Source: Lunularia cruciata (lineage: Eukaryota > Streptophyta > Marchantiopsida > Lunulariales > Lunulariaceae). Taken from it: DNA of 64,000 nucleotides. The stretch lies in the NCBI GenBank assembly GCA_948567375.1, contig OX419756.1, positions 27,852,333-27,916,332 of the forward strand, in the 5' to 3' direction. Numbering within the stretch: the first letter of the stretch is position 1; each line of letters starts with the position of its first letter. The notes below the pieces were generated by a model. It was not told where the DNA came from and did no database searches. It saw nothing but the letters and a program-made list of their open reading frames with translations. The position numbers and the translations under genes were made by a program. Below are positions 12,198 to 22,031 of this stretch, piece after piece.

Positions 12198-14950
12198 TTA
12201 AGAGCGTAAAACATAGCGCCTTGTGCTTGCTCCAAAAGTTAGCACGTCCCCAACATACAGTTGCTGCTTCTGGTCCCGTTGAAGTCTCACATTGTTGATG
12301 AATGTGCCATGGATCGAACCCAAGTCCATCACAGTTGCTCCCAGGCTCCGTACATACTCCAACTTGGCATGCTATTCAGCCCACGGAAATTTTACTTAGT
12401 TGTACGAAGAATTTCTAGGCAGATTGTCATGAGTGATTTAGGAGCTATGTAATAGTCTCGGTATCCAAAGTAAAGAGTTTCAAATGACAAAGTTCTCAGA
12501 AGCAATTTGTTAAAATGTAAAAACAAACAAGATATTACGGAATTATACGTCACATGGATTCATAACAGCACCTTTTAGTATCATTCAAAAACTAATGCAG
12601 GGAGTAAAACACATCAAAATCGTCGACTTCGAATATATTCCAGATAAAGGAAGATTCACCTGGCGAGAGATGGATGCATGATCAAGGACAACGTCACAAT
12701 TTGCACCACGTCCACAAACTAGGACCTTGTGTTCAACTAATTCCAGCGTCCCAAGTACTGTTCCTTCCTGGTCAGAGATTTGTCCAGGATCGTCAGGTTG
12801 GTCGGCCCCAGAGGATCAAGACATAGCAGATATTACTTCTAGAAGCATGACCTTACTTTAGACCGCCTAGCCAACATAGTGCGGAGTTGCTGCAAGTTCA
12901 AAGTAGGTTTGAATCTGACTTAATCTGTTGTACCTTGCACTGCAACCAAAATATTGCCTCTTCACAAGGGGACAGGATTAAGTCCTAAATTGTTGTTGCG
13001 CAACCTTTCAATTTCTCAAGGTATGAACAAAGTTTAAGAATCACCCACTTAGCATACATCAAAGTGCAGAAGTACTATAAATTACGGCGTTTATTTTCAT
13101 TTCTCACATATATCCAATATTCCCGGCATAAACTGGAAGCTAACTTGAAAGCTAATGATTGCAGTATCTTACTTTTAGGATGTCGAAAACAAGCATTGGC
13201 AAATTTTCCGCAAGGTCGAAGTCAGATCTTTGACGCTTTGACCCATCCGAATGTTCCTTAACCTCGACCTCAACTTCAGTCTCAAATGGCTGCAACCTCT
13301 GATGTAAATATCCATGAATTTGATCCGTATGTGTATCTTTCTCACTGGCATACAAAAGAGCCTTCTCATAGTTGACCAAAGCAGCAGTGAAACCGGGGTT
13401 TGGATCCACCTGCCTTCGTTGTTCTCTGAGAAACCTAGACAGGTAACCGGATTTTGAAGTTAAGCGAACTGCGACCTTCATCACAGAAAGGTCTCTCTTA
13501 TCAAGTATAGACCGATACTACTAAGAAAGACGACCGCAATTCACATATGAAATAGAACCTAGCCAAACAGAGAAAACTAAGTACTGGCACTAACTTGAGC
13601 GTCGTCTCCGCTTTCCATTGGTTCACCCGCATGAGGTAGGAAGCACAGAGTGTGGCCGACCGACTTGCACCGGCACCACAGTGCACCAAAACTCTCTTTT
13701 TATCTCTTCTCGCGTCTTCAACAAACTCAAACATTCTTTCAAAGAACTGGGTAATGTCCGCTTTGCTTTCATCTGCAATACAAGTTGAAGAAGTTATAAT
13801 TGCCCATGTGCATCCCTCAACTACAGAACTAGTTGTTAGTGAACCCCTCATTTAGATGCAATGAACGATGTCCTTTTACATAGACTAGAGATCCGACTAC
13901 TGAACTTCTGTTTACAGGTGCTATAAAGCTCTTACAGACCTCACTCACAAAAGAAGACTTGTACCGGCCAGTTCACAGAAGAGCGTCAGAAATCGTTTAG
14001 ACAGGTCGAGAGGTTCCGTGTGGATGGTCAAAACATGAGTTATCTGAAGGTCGTCCAAATGCATCTCATTTCTGGCGTGCTCCAAGTCACCCAAGTACAA
14101 CAATCGTGGAATTATCTGTGAGAGTAGTGATTCAGTCAGGTGCGCTAGAATGAGGAATAAGCGACAAAATCTGCAAATTGCAGCACAAGCAAATTGGAAC
14201 GGCTAGAAGTCCCTAGAATTCAAGAATCTACATATAGTCTGGATTGGTAATTTCATTAGCTCTAAAATAAAGAAGCCGACCTCGGCAGGGTACCCAGAAA
14301 CAACTGCTCCTTTGTGGGATCTCGTTACGAGAAAGGGGTATCGCTTGGCAAATCCTGCAAAGGAATCCTTTTCATCATCTGATGCACCGAGAGGCAACGG
14401 TTATCACCACCAGAGCTTCTCGGAAAAAGCAAAGGTACTTTCTGCATAATTGAAGTGAAGTGCAGAAAATCGCACGTCTTTGGTGCCAACAAATCATGCA
14501 AATAAAGGATATGCTGAACAAGCTAATAACAATGAGGAGTCTTAAGGTACAACAGAAACTGAACTTACTTTCAGACTCAAGAATTCTCAAGGATTTCGTG
14601 CGTCCCTCGTTGGTCATAAATTCAAGCACTGCATCGACATCCTTTCCTTCAGACTGTCGACTGCGCTTCCTCATGCGACCTCCTTCGGACTTCTTTCTGA
14701 GATCCTTCCGCATCTGTGATTCGCTACTATACACGGATGAGACTACAAGCACATTTCGACCCCACCAACAGTCTTGTGACCATGTTGGGGGCCCTGGTCC
14801 TGCTACCCATTCTAGAGACTTGCCATTACTCGCAGCTTTCACATTTATGGAACCACGTATGTGCCGCTCCAAATAAGCCCGCAATGGTCGAGAGTCAAAG
14901 ACCAGCAATTTCGGATCATCCAAAATCGCATTGTATGCCTTCCAAGCCAT
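12198..14950 (-). CDS. Rhodanese-like / dual-specificity phosphatase / FHA three-domain protein
   Basis: Seven exons read on the minus strand: 14950-14569, 14354-14281, 14115-13965, 13772-13595, 13434-13173, 12767-12660 and 12371-12198. All junctions are GT-AG and keep phase, giving 442 residues. Residues 1-80 look like the rhodanese/CH2 domain of MAP-kinase phosphatases (DSRP at 19-22, HIRGSINV at 30-37), with no cysteine in the usual active loop, so this domain is probably non-catalytic. A basic patch follows (81-99). The DSP domain starts at YPAEIIPRLLYLG (149-161), has a general-acid Asp203 and the signature HCGAGASRS (233-241, Cys234 and Arg240). Residues about 343-442 form a complete FHA fold: GR (368-369), SRQH (383-386), DLGSIHGTFINN (401-412). 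It should dephosphorylate Ser/Thr/Tyr on proteins and bind phosphothreonine partners through FHA. The ATG has an in-frame TGA 27 nt upstream and a good start context. Substrate unknown. Confidence 0.85.
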
Positions 14951-17900
14951 TTCAATTTTTTTGCACCTTGAAAGCTCTCATTCTACGCAATTCACATATT
15001 CCAAGTTTCCTTCCCTCAAGGTCAGTGGCCTACTGTTCCTGCCCATAAGAGCTCCTCAAACTCCTCGATTTGGAAAACCCTGATAGTTCTGCGTTTAAAC
15101 CTGCTGGAAACGAGACATTTCCTTGTTTTCATCAAGCCTCGCAATTCGATTCGGATAATCCACCAACTTTTCGGTCTCGAATAAGCTCGTCGTTATAAAC
15201 TAGCCAACACGAGCGGTCCAATTGCGAAAGGGTTGTAACATCACCACCATCGTCTCTGTACCACCCTTCAGGGAATAAGTGAGCATTTCCTGAAGAGAAG
15301 CCCTAACCCTAATTAGCTCCTACCCTAGCATCGTCCACAACATACACTGAAGCTGTAATTCTTGCCAGATGTTCTTTGTTTGAGAAAAAAAATGCAAGGA
15401 GGGTTCTTGAGGATATTGCTAGAATCTTGTGTGACACAATGTCAGTGAAATGAGATGTTTTCTGCAAGTTTCCCTGACTTTAATCGTTTCCAAATTGGAT
15501 TCAAGCGAAGACTTGAGCATGCGTACCTCGTGTGCAGTTTCACAGCATCGCTATCTACTGGATAAGATTTTGGATCTCAGTAGGCGTTCGATGCAACGAG
15601 CTAGATGAGCAAGAAAAGTTTTGGAGACAAGGTTTGGGAGAAAGCTCAATGTACTTATTAAGCAGTGGTGTTACTAAATTTTTACGTTCATTCAAGTAAA
15701 AACTATAACCAAGGTTTGAACCACGGCAGAAGCATGCCTAATCCATTCTATTTCTGCCAGGGCAAATCTCAATGTGAATCGTTGGGGAAGGGAAGTCATT
15801 CCAATTCTATACCGATTATTGGAAGTTCAGAAAGTCACATCGGGAATAAATCATGCTCCCAGATGATAACATGCCTCCTCCAGTTATGCGAAGTAGTGGA
15901 AATAGGGCAGTCCTGGGACCGGCCACGCCAAGCTAAGAAAAATTGATCCGAGATGAAAAACATCTTTTTCAAAACGGCAGATTCGACTGATGATTGTCAA
16001 TTTGGTAAAGTAAGGCACAGGATATGTAGACCATGGGACCAAAGAACAAATTTGGAAGAACAAAGAATTCGAATACAGCTTGCTGCCAAGCAATACCCAT
16101 CATACTTCCCGAATTAATTTGCCTTTTGGACTAAAAATAACAGCTCCACATCAGACTGCAGTACAATGAGAAGTCGCAATGCAGTGACTCAGCTCATCGG
16201 TAGCATGAATTATACGTACAACATGCTTCGAACATGGAAGGGCTACATTTTCACTGGTGTTGATTCAGTTCAAATTTCTTTCTTGCCATAGTTCCATACC
16301 TCAGATGAAGCTCTGTGATACATTACAACTTTGCCCGCACAAATCTTCCAGAGGTTCAACTGCGCCTTCTCCTTACAAACAGTCACATGTCACTGTGGAC
16401 GATTATTACTCGTGGCTATGCGCTGGAAAAGGAGTAGAGAATCATTATTTATTGTTCACTTCGTCGAGGAAATGCTGTGGTTAATACGGACAAATTGATT
16501 AATGTGTCTTAGTAAAAATTTCAAGCACGTTGATGTTTTGACGAGCGTGAAGGTCTTCACAAGACCGACTTGATCGGCTTTAATGCGGGTGTAGACATGC
16601 AATCGAGCTCAGCTAGTAACTTTTCCTATAGTTAAGATGATCTCCAAATGCCTTTCCATACTTTAAAAGTGAGAACACCTAAGATATAACGACAACTATT
16701 ATACTCCGCCCATGAATATCAGTCCTCAGAATCCCTCCTGTTTTCTTGTTCTCACGTCTACTGCACACATGTTTTGTCAATTGCCATATACGCCATATAC
16801 ACATATCTTAGTTCACGAGAGAAACATTCGTACTCAGTTCAAAACATAATCTCAAGACAATCTTATTAAAGAGGCACTTCTTCACTCTATGAATGATGAT
16901 ATTCTTCCAGATATTCCTCCAGATTCAACCCTGTTGAATCAAGGCAGAATAAATTTTGTACACGTAAATAGTTTCTGCAGATTTTGAGTTTACAGGTGTC
17001 TACATCAAGACCATAACTTGTTAACTAGCCACTACCTAACTCTCCCAAGTCCAGCGTCTCCAACGCGTTGTATTGGAGGAGAAAAACACATACATTCAAG
17101 CAAACAAACAGACCCAGCAAACCTTGTATCCATCGTCAGAATTCGAGAGATGGCCCATGATAGGCTTCAATGGTATGTTACTCGGACTGCAGTTTCTTTA
17201 CTGATTGCAGTACATTCACTACAACTCTGGGTTTCTGTTGAATTGACTAACAAGTTACACCTTTCTTAAACATTTGAAGATCTAACTTATCCTGTTAAAC
17301 TTGTTTACTTCTGGTCAGATACGTGTCCAGGTGTCCACCAGAAACGTGACACTTTAGTGCTATAGGATTTCTTATACACACATATCGAGCTTTTGAAACT
17401 TCATTGAGAGTACTCTAGACAGGCACAGAAAGCTCTAAATCAGATTTCCTATACGGTCCAGGGGCGAAACTCAGTTGCATCAGATCTTCAACCTACTGAA
17501 ATGTGGGAAAGATGTCCACGCGTAGAGTGATACAAGAGAACAGGTTACCGCTGGTGTGCATGGAACATATACGGTAGTGGAGGCATGCGTGTCCACTTCC
17601 CGTTTTGGAGTGGTGAATATCCTGAGCCGTAAACCCTTCTTAATTGCAAGTAATTTTGAGTGCAGAATCAACGAGGTGAAAACCGCTTCAGAAATCCGAT
17701 TCTCTAGGATGGGTTGCCTGCACGCTCTCCTCTATGAGGTACAGTGAACCGTAAACCCTTCTTAATTGCAAGTAATTTTGAGTCTGCAGAATCAACGAGG
17801 TGAACCGCGTCAGAAATCCGATTCTCTAGGATGGGTTGCCTGCACGCTCTCCTCTATGAGGTAGAGTGGAAGGGAGACAGACTTTCAGAAGGGAGAGTGC

Positions 17901-19055
17901 CACGTTGCCTGCCTAGTAGAAGTTCTAAATTTCATGAAGTGCGCTGGATCACGTAGAGTAGTGCATGAACCTGTCGGGAAATAGTCTACATCCACATAAT
18001 GACAAAGAAAGGGAATGTCTTTTAAGAGGACGAGAGCTCACCCTTGAGTATGCATGCAACACGTTTTAGAGCTCAGTCGGCGTTGAGGGGAAGGGACTAT
18101 GTCGCGTCCCTTCCTTGGAAACGATCGCCATGACGCATTCAGTATTGCAGTGATGCAAATTAGAATGACACAACGCAGGCGCTGGCAAATTGCTGTTGTT
18201 GCTGTCACCAGTACAGATCATAAAACTGACGACAAGATTCCTGGCGTACATGATAGATCTTGCGAGAGTTGGTCTTTCCTTTAACAATGTGACCGGCTGT
18301 TCCGAGCGCGGAGTGTTGAACCCTCGGACACACTTTTTCATATGGTTATGGTACGACGAGCTCTGCAGATTTTATGGATTTCACGAAACAGTCCGTGACA
18401 GAACGCTTGAACTCAAGTTCTATGGATTTCTGATACTGCTCGGGCATTGAGTGCTTCGTGATAAAGATGTCTTATGGAGATGAAGATTTTATCAAAGTCG
18501 GTTTGCTGCTGGCTCCTGAGAAGTTCGCATTTGGTTTAGCCTCCAAGCGTCCGACGTGAGAATTTTGTTTTAACACAGAGTAGACCCTACAAGGTTCATA
18601 TGAGAGATCAATCCATGTACGCTGTATGGAGGAGGCGAAACTATTTGGGGGTATTATAAAGTACTTGTAGACTGCAATTGAATTGCAATCGAAAGAATAT
18701 GATAATAAAACTGGCTCATCTCTTCAGGAAATGATAATTGCTAACCTACTTGCTACTTCCGTAATCTGTATTTGATGGTATTTTGAGACCAGCAAATCCT
18801 GGTACTGTGAATGGTTTGGGAAGACCAAAATTGTAAAGTTCTACATGCAGCAATGATACATTGAAGTGGATGCAGAATGGTACTCGTGATCTAGCTTAGA
18901 TGAGGATCATTCGCTATTTACACAAGGCTTGATCGTCAGCAATCGCAAGGATATAGAGAGGACTGAACGAATGCTGAATTTCAATTTGTGGGAGAACACG
19001 GAGCCGCCTTCTCCATTTCTAAGTACTATGATGTGACGGTTTGAAGTGAACCGTT
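14951..19055. other. Intergenic DNA between phosphatase and carrier genes
   Basis: About 4.1 kb. The part next to 14951-15400 should hold the phosphatase promoter and leader, including a CCCTAACCCTAATTAG stretch near 15300-15316. The part next to 19055 should hold the carrier's 3' untranslated region. No coding exon, RNA gene or transposon was recognised between them. A 122-bp tandem duplication at 17.6 kb is listed separately. Confidence 0.45.
17629..17868. repeat. 122-bp tandem duplication
   Basis: Two adjacent units beginning GTAAACCCTTC at 17629 and 17751. They differ only by a few small indels and substitutions (for example GTGCAG against GTCTGCAG), so the duplication is recent. It lies about 1.2 kb downstream of the carrier gene's stop codon, with no gene in it. 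Confidence 0.9.
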
Positions 19056-19967
19056 CTAAAAATCCTTCAATAAAGTCCTCACTTGTTCAAGGGTCACGAA
19101 CAGCACCACCGCGAAAGGACCCTGTCGTGTGACTGTAGGAATGAAGCCCTTGTATAGGGCCATAGGACCTTCTTTCTTCATTGTCTTCAGGGCGCAATCC
19201 ACGGCACCACTGTACGGGGGTTTCTGTCCTGGCTTGACCTCCATGTTCATAATTCGAGTTTTTATCACGTCTATTGGGTTGGAGGCCACAGAAGTCACGA
19301 AGCCGGCAGCCATGCTAGACGTAATGTGTGTAGTCAGACCGTCATCCAGGTAGCGGTTTGATATCAGGTAGTCTTTGATCTGGTCGTATGTAGCGAGTTG
19401 TGATGCGGTAACGATCATCGCCCGCTGCACAGTTGGACCCGAACCTGTCCACAAAGAAGCCAATCCTTCCTGTCTCACCATTCTTATCAAGGCGTCTCCG
19501 ACACCCGTATAATTTCTTCGTTGAAAGGCGGGAAGACGACCATCAGCTTGCATTCTAACCATGGCCACATCCGCCGGGCAACCAACTGCCGCTCCGACAC
19601 CCCCGGCAACTAGTCCTGCAACTATCTTCTTGTGCAATGGGAGTGTCTTCTCGTTTTTGTCTTGCATTTGTACCTTGAGGACATCGTAGAGCCCCAGCCG
19701 AGTGGAGGAATAGAGAACTTGACGGAGAATCGAGGCAGATACTCCTGAGTACAATGCCTTGATGCCTTCAGTTCTCACAACCTGTCTTCCCATCGATATT
19801 GTACCCGTACTGAAAGTAGCTGAGGTAGAGTTCGAAACTCCTGCCAGAGCAGGCACAACAGTCTCTCCTTGCAGCTGCATTCGGACCTTGATCAGGTCCA
19901 ACGGATGAGTAACGGATCCTGCAACGATGGAGGCCAGACCTCCTTCCACAAACCCCTTCCAGCCCAT
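19056..19967 (-). CDS. DIC: Mitochondrial dicarboxylate-type carrier (DIC / PUMP5 subfamily)
   Basis: An uninterrupted 303-residue member of the mitochondrial carrier family, which exchanges metabolites across the inner membrane. It has three repeats of about 100 residues with carrier signatures at PLDLIK (22-27), PADVAM (131-136) and PIDVIK (231-236). The second signature lacks the usual basic residue, as in plant DIC proteins. The start MGWKGFVEGG, the block VAMVRMQADGRLP and the end LYKGFIPTVTRQGPFAVVLF follow Arabidopsis DIC1-3 (also called PUMP4-6) closely. Family knowledge points to malate, oxaloacetate and related dicarboxylates exchanged with phosphate or sulphate; the older uncoupling-protein name is less likely to describe the function. 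The lack of introns and full length match this plant subfamily. Start context is good (A at -3, G at +4). A possible 68-codon upstream ORF precedes it. Confidence 0.93.
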   Translation of the reverse strand: MGWKGFVEGGLASIVAGSVTHPLDLIKVRMQLQGETVVPALAGVSNSTSATFSTGTISMGRQVVRTEGIKALYSGVSASILRQVLYSSTRLGLYDVLKVQMQDKNEKTLPLHKKIVAGLVAGGVGAAVGCPADVAMVRMQADGRLPAFQRRNYTGVGDALIRMVRQEGLASLWTGSGPTVQRAMIVTASQLATYDQIKDYLISNRYLDDGLTTHITSSMAAGFVTSVASNPIDVIKTRIMNMEVKPGQKPPYSGAVDCALKTMKKEGPMALYKGFIPTVTRQGPFAVVLFVTLEQVRTLLKDF

Positions 19968-20900
19968 TTTGGGAGCAAGAAGATATTTTAAACAGCAATG
20001 TAATATATGTCGAAAGAAAGAATCAATAAGTCGGTCGTTCCCTCCAGTCGAGTTTCAAGGACCACCGAATTTTACAAACAGAACTGAGACCGGAAGCACT
20101 AGCGGCGCGGCAAGTAGAAATTCTACTTTGTTCGAAGTCCTTCTCCGATCGGGAAACAAGTCGCTCACTCTCGGGGAACATTGGCAGAGACAATTTGTCA
20201 GAAGGAGATACGTTGTCAAAATCAGCCATATCACAGAAGACTGCTCCCGCTGCTACTTATACGTCCATCGAAACAGATGTGCACCCCGGACACAACACAG
20301 GTAGTCCGGCCCCTGGCCAACCAAGGACAAGAAAAGACCAAACGAGATGACTCCCAGAAGGGTCTACATCCGCGGGGTGGACAAATTCCTCGCTCCTCGC
20401 TCTCCCGCATGTGTCACATCATAAGGGGCCCCGGAGCACAACCTCGAAGACCGACGACCATTCCAAAAAGGCGTTGAATCCAGCCTCCTGAGTGACAGAA
20501 AAGAAAGTGAATAAAAAATTTGAACTGACGCCAGATGTTTGAACGAACCGCCGTAGTAGTGCAGACCACTGATTGTTCACGCGCATTCGATTCCTCGAGA
20601 CAACTGAACAGCCTGCACTCGAAGGACTCCAATCTAGTCCTAATGCTACTGCTGCTGGAATCGGCAGCCGTTCAGTCCCTTCTTCTTCTGCCCCACTCTG
20701 ATCGTCATCAAGAATCGAACCTCCCCGTCCCACTTTCCTTCCCTCTTTCCTCTCGCCTTCTCTGGTCCGTCCGTCCACAACATCACGCGCCGCTCGAGTC
20801 GCCTCTATAATTTCCAGCGCTGTGCGGTACCGACTGACTGATCTTTCCGTCCGGTCAGGTCAGTCGATCTTTTAGGTCTTCCTTTACGGACCCAGAGTAT
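19968..20900 (-). promoter_or_regulatory. Likely leader and promoter of the carrier gene
   Basis: About 0.9 kb upstream of the carrier start, clearly richer in GC than the flanks and CT-rich on the plus strand near 20690-20770. This is typical of a plant promoter and leader. I cannot fix the transcription start, and no convincing TATA box stands out. The stretch contains a 68-codon upstream ORF. The GC-rich part fades by about 21.1 kb, where LINE sequence begins. Confidence 0.4.
20023..20229 (-). other. Possible 68-codon upstream ORF in the carrier leader
   Basis: An ATG at 20229 (G at -3, G at +4) opens 68 codons beginning MADFDNVSPSDKLSLP and stops 55 nt before the carrier ATG, in a different frame. 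If the leader runs through here, ribosomes would meet this ORF first and carrier translation would be lowered. The peptide matches no family I know. It could instead lie upstream of the transcription start or in a leader intron. Confidence 0.3.
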
Positions 20901-21189
20901 CGATTCCACGCTGTCAGCTCTACAGCCAGCTCAGCTTGCACCTTTTCGTATGTATGAAACAATTGACGTCGCCGTCCAGTGCAGGGTGCCTTCTGGATTG
21001 TGCAGGGGATTCGGATTTAACTGGATCTGTAGTCTCTGTCTAACTGTAGTAAGATAACGATTAGGAGCTACACGAGCCTCTCATGCATCATTCTCCGCAC
21101 ATTTAAGGTGCTATTCCTGAATATACTTCGCCTGTTTATAGAGTAGAGGACCTTTCAGTTGCTCTTTTATCAGTGTTCTTTCAAATAAG

Positions 21190-22031
21190 AGAAAAGGCGA
21201 ACCGCATAGAAAATGCGAGGGTGAGACAAAAGAGCTAATGGGGTTAAGCTCCAATAGTATCGATACGAGAATTCTGCAATACTGTATCTGAGTTATGCAA
21301 GTGGTAAGGTTTACAAACCACAAGAGCATCCGAAAGAATTATCACTTAGTGTGAATGCTCTCCTATGAATTGTGCATATGAATTGTGCAAACCAATGCTC
21401 GTGGTAGAGCAATGAACACACTTCCTTTGAAATATGATATGAAGAATGAAAGTGAAAGTGATACCCATTGATGCTTAACGTGATAAGTTCTAGTGCACTC
21501 CTTGACAAATGGGTCAAATGTTGTGTCCATAACTCCAAGGCTAGAGGGACAAAAAAGTGACCTCGTTGCATAACCCTATATTTGGAGATCTTGTGTGATG
21601 CTACTCCGCCCACTGCACACCCAAGGGGATGATGAGTAATCACTCCCTCCAAAACTACATCACATGTAGGGTCCGGAACCACAACATCCACTACTATCAA
21701 CTGATCATCTCATAACAAGTATAAGTTTACCTGGACATGTGTCGTCTGCAAAGCAGATGAAAAACCTTTATCTCCAAGCAAAGTATCCACTCTCTTGTGC
21801 AATATCAAACACTATATCTTTGATGACATCATGGGTAGCTATCCTTTGTTTTCCAAAATGACACTGTATTATATGGATCATTGTTGCATCTAGTGAAACA
21901 TCATCACCAATATCATTTGTAGCTATCCTTTGTCTTCCAAAATGACACTGGGTTATATGGACCATTGTTGTATCTAGTGAAACATCATCAGTGTAGAGAA
22001 AGTAGCTACCAAAAATGAAGACTAATTGCAC
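21190..22031 (-). mobile_element. LINE 3' portion with nuclease-like C-terminal coding sequence
   Basis: A decayed copy of the LINE better preserved at 55.8-56.7 kb. On the minus strand it contains the motifs H(I)xQCHFG.QRIAT(H/N)D, then D(I)AQESGYFAWR, a VVVPDP block and an F.PLALELW block. The shared tail with TGGGGTTAAGCTCC and GCG.TCGCC-type blocks follows, ending near 21190. The reading frame is split in at least two places. An in-frame 84-bp duplication repeats the HxxxC segment. The 5' part, including any reverse transcriptase, is absent. Confidence 0.65.
21835..22002 (-). repeat. In-frame 84-bp tandem duplication inside the LINE copy
   Basis: GTAGCT-started units at 21835 and 21919 (plus-strand positions) repeat with period 84, exactly 28 codons. 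The encoded segment DDVSLD.TM.HI.QCHFG.QR therefore appears twice without breaking the frame. The other LINE copy, at 56.5 kb, has only one such unit, so the duplication belongs to this copy or its direct source. Confidence 0.85.

Noticed and set aside
14400-14445. Alternative exon 2 acceptor in the phosphatase gene (ATGCAG before 14440)
   Set aside because: Its phase-compatible reading leaves the conserved frame before the FAKRYPFLV block; the TTTGCAG acceptor at 14355 restores that frame directly.
14460-14876. 138-codon plus-strand open frame
   Set aside because: It is the antisense of the first phosphatase exon and the intron after it.
15290-15320. Telomere-like CCCTAACCCTAA words
   Set aside because: Only two units; such words are common in plant promoters and leaders and do not indicate a telomere relic.
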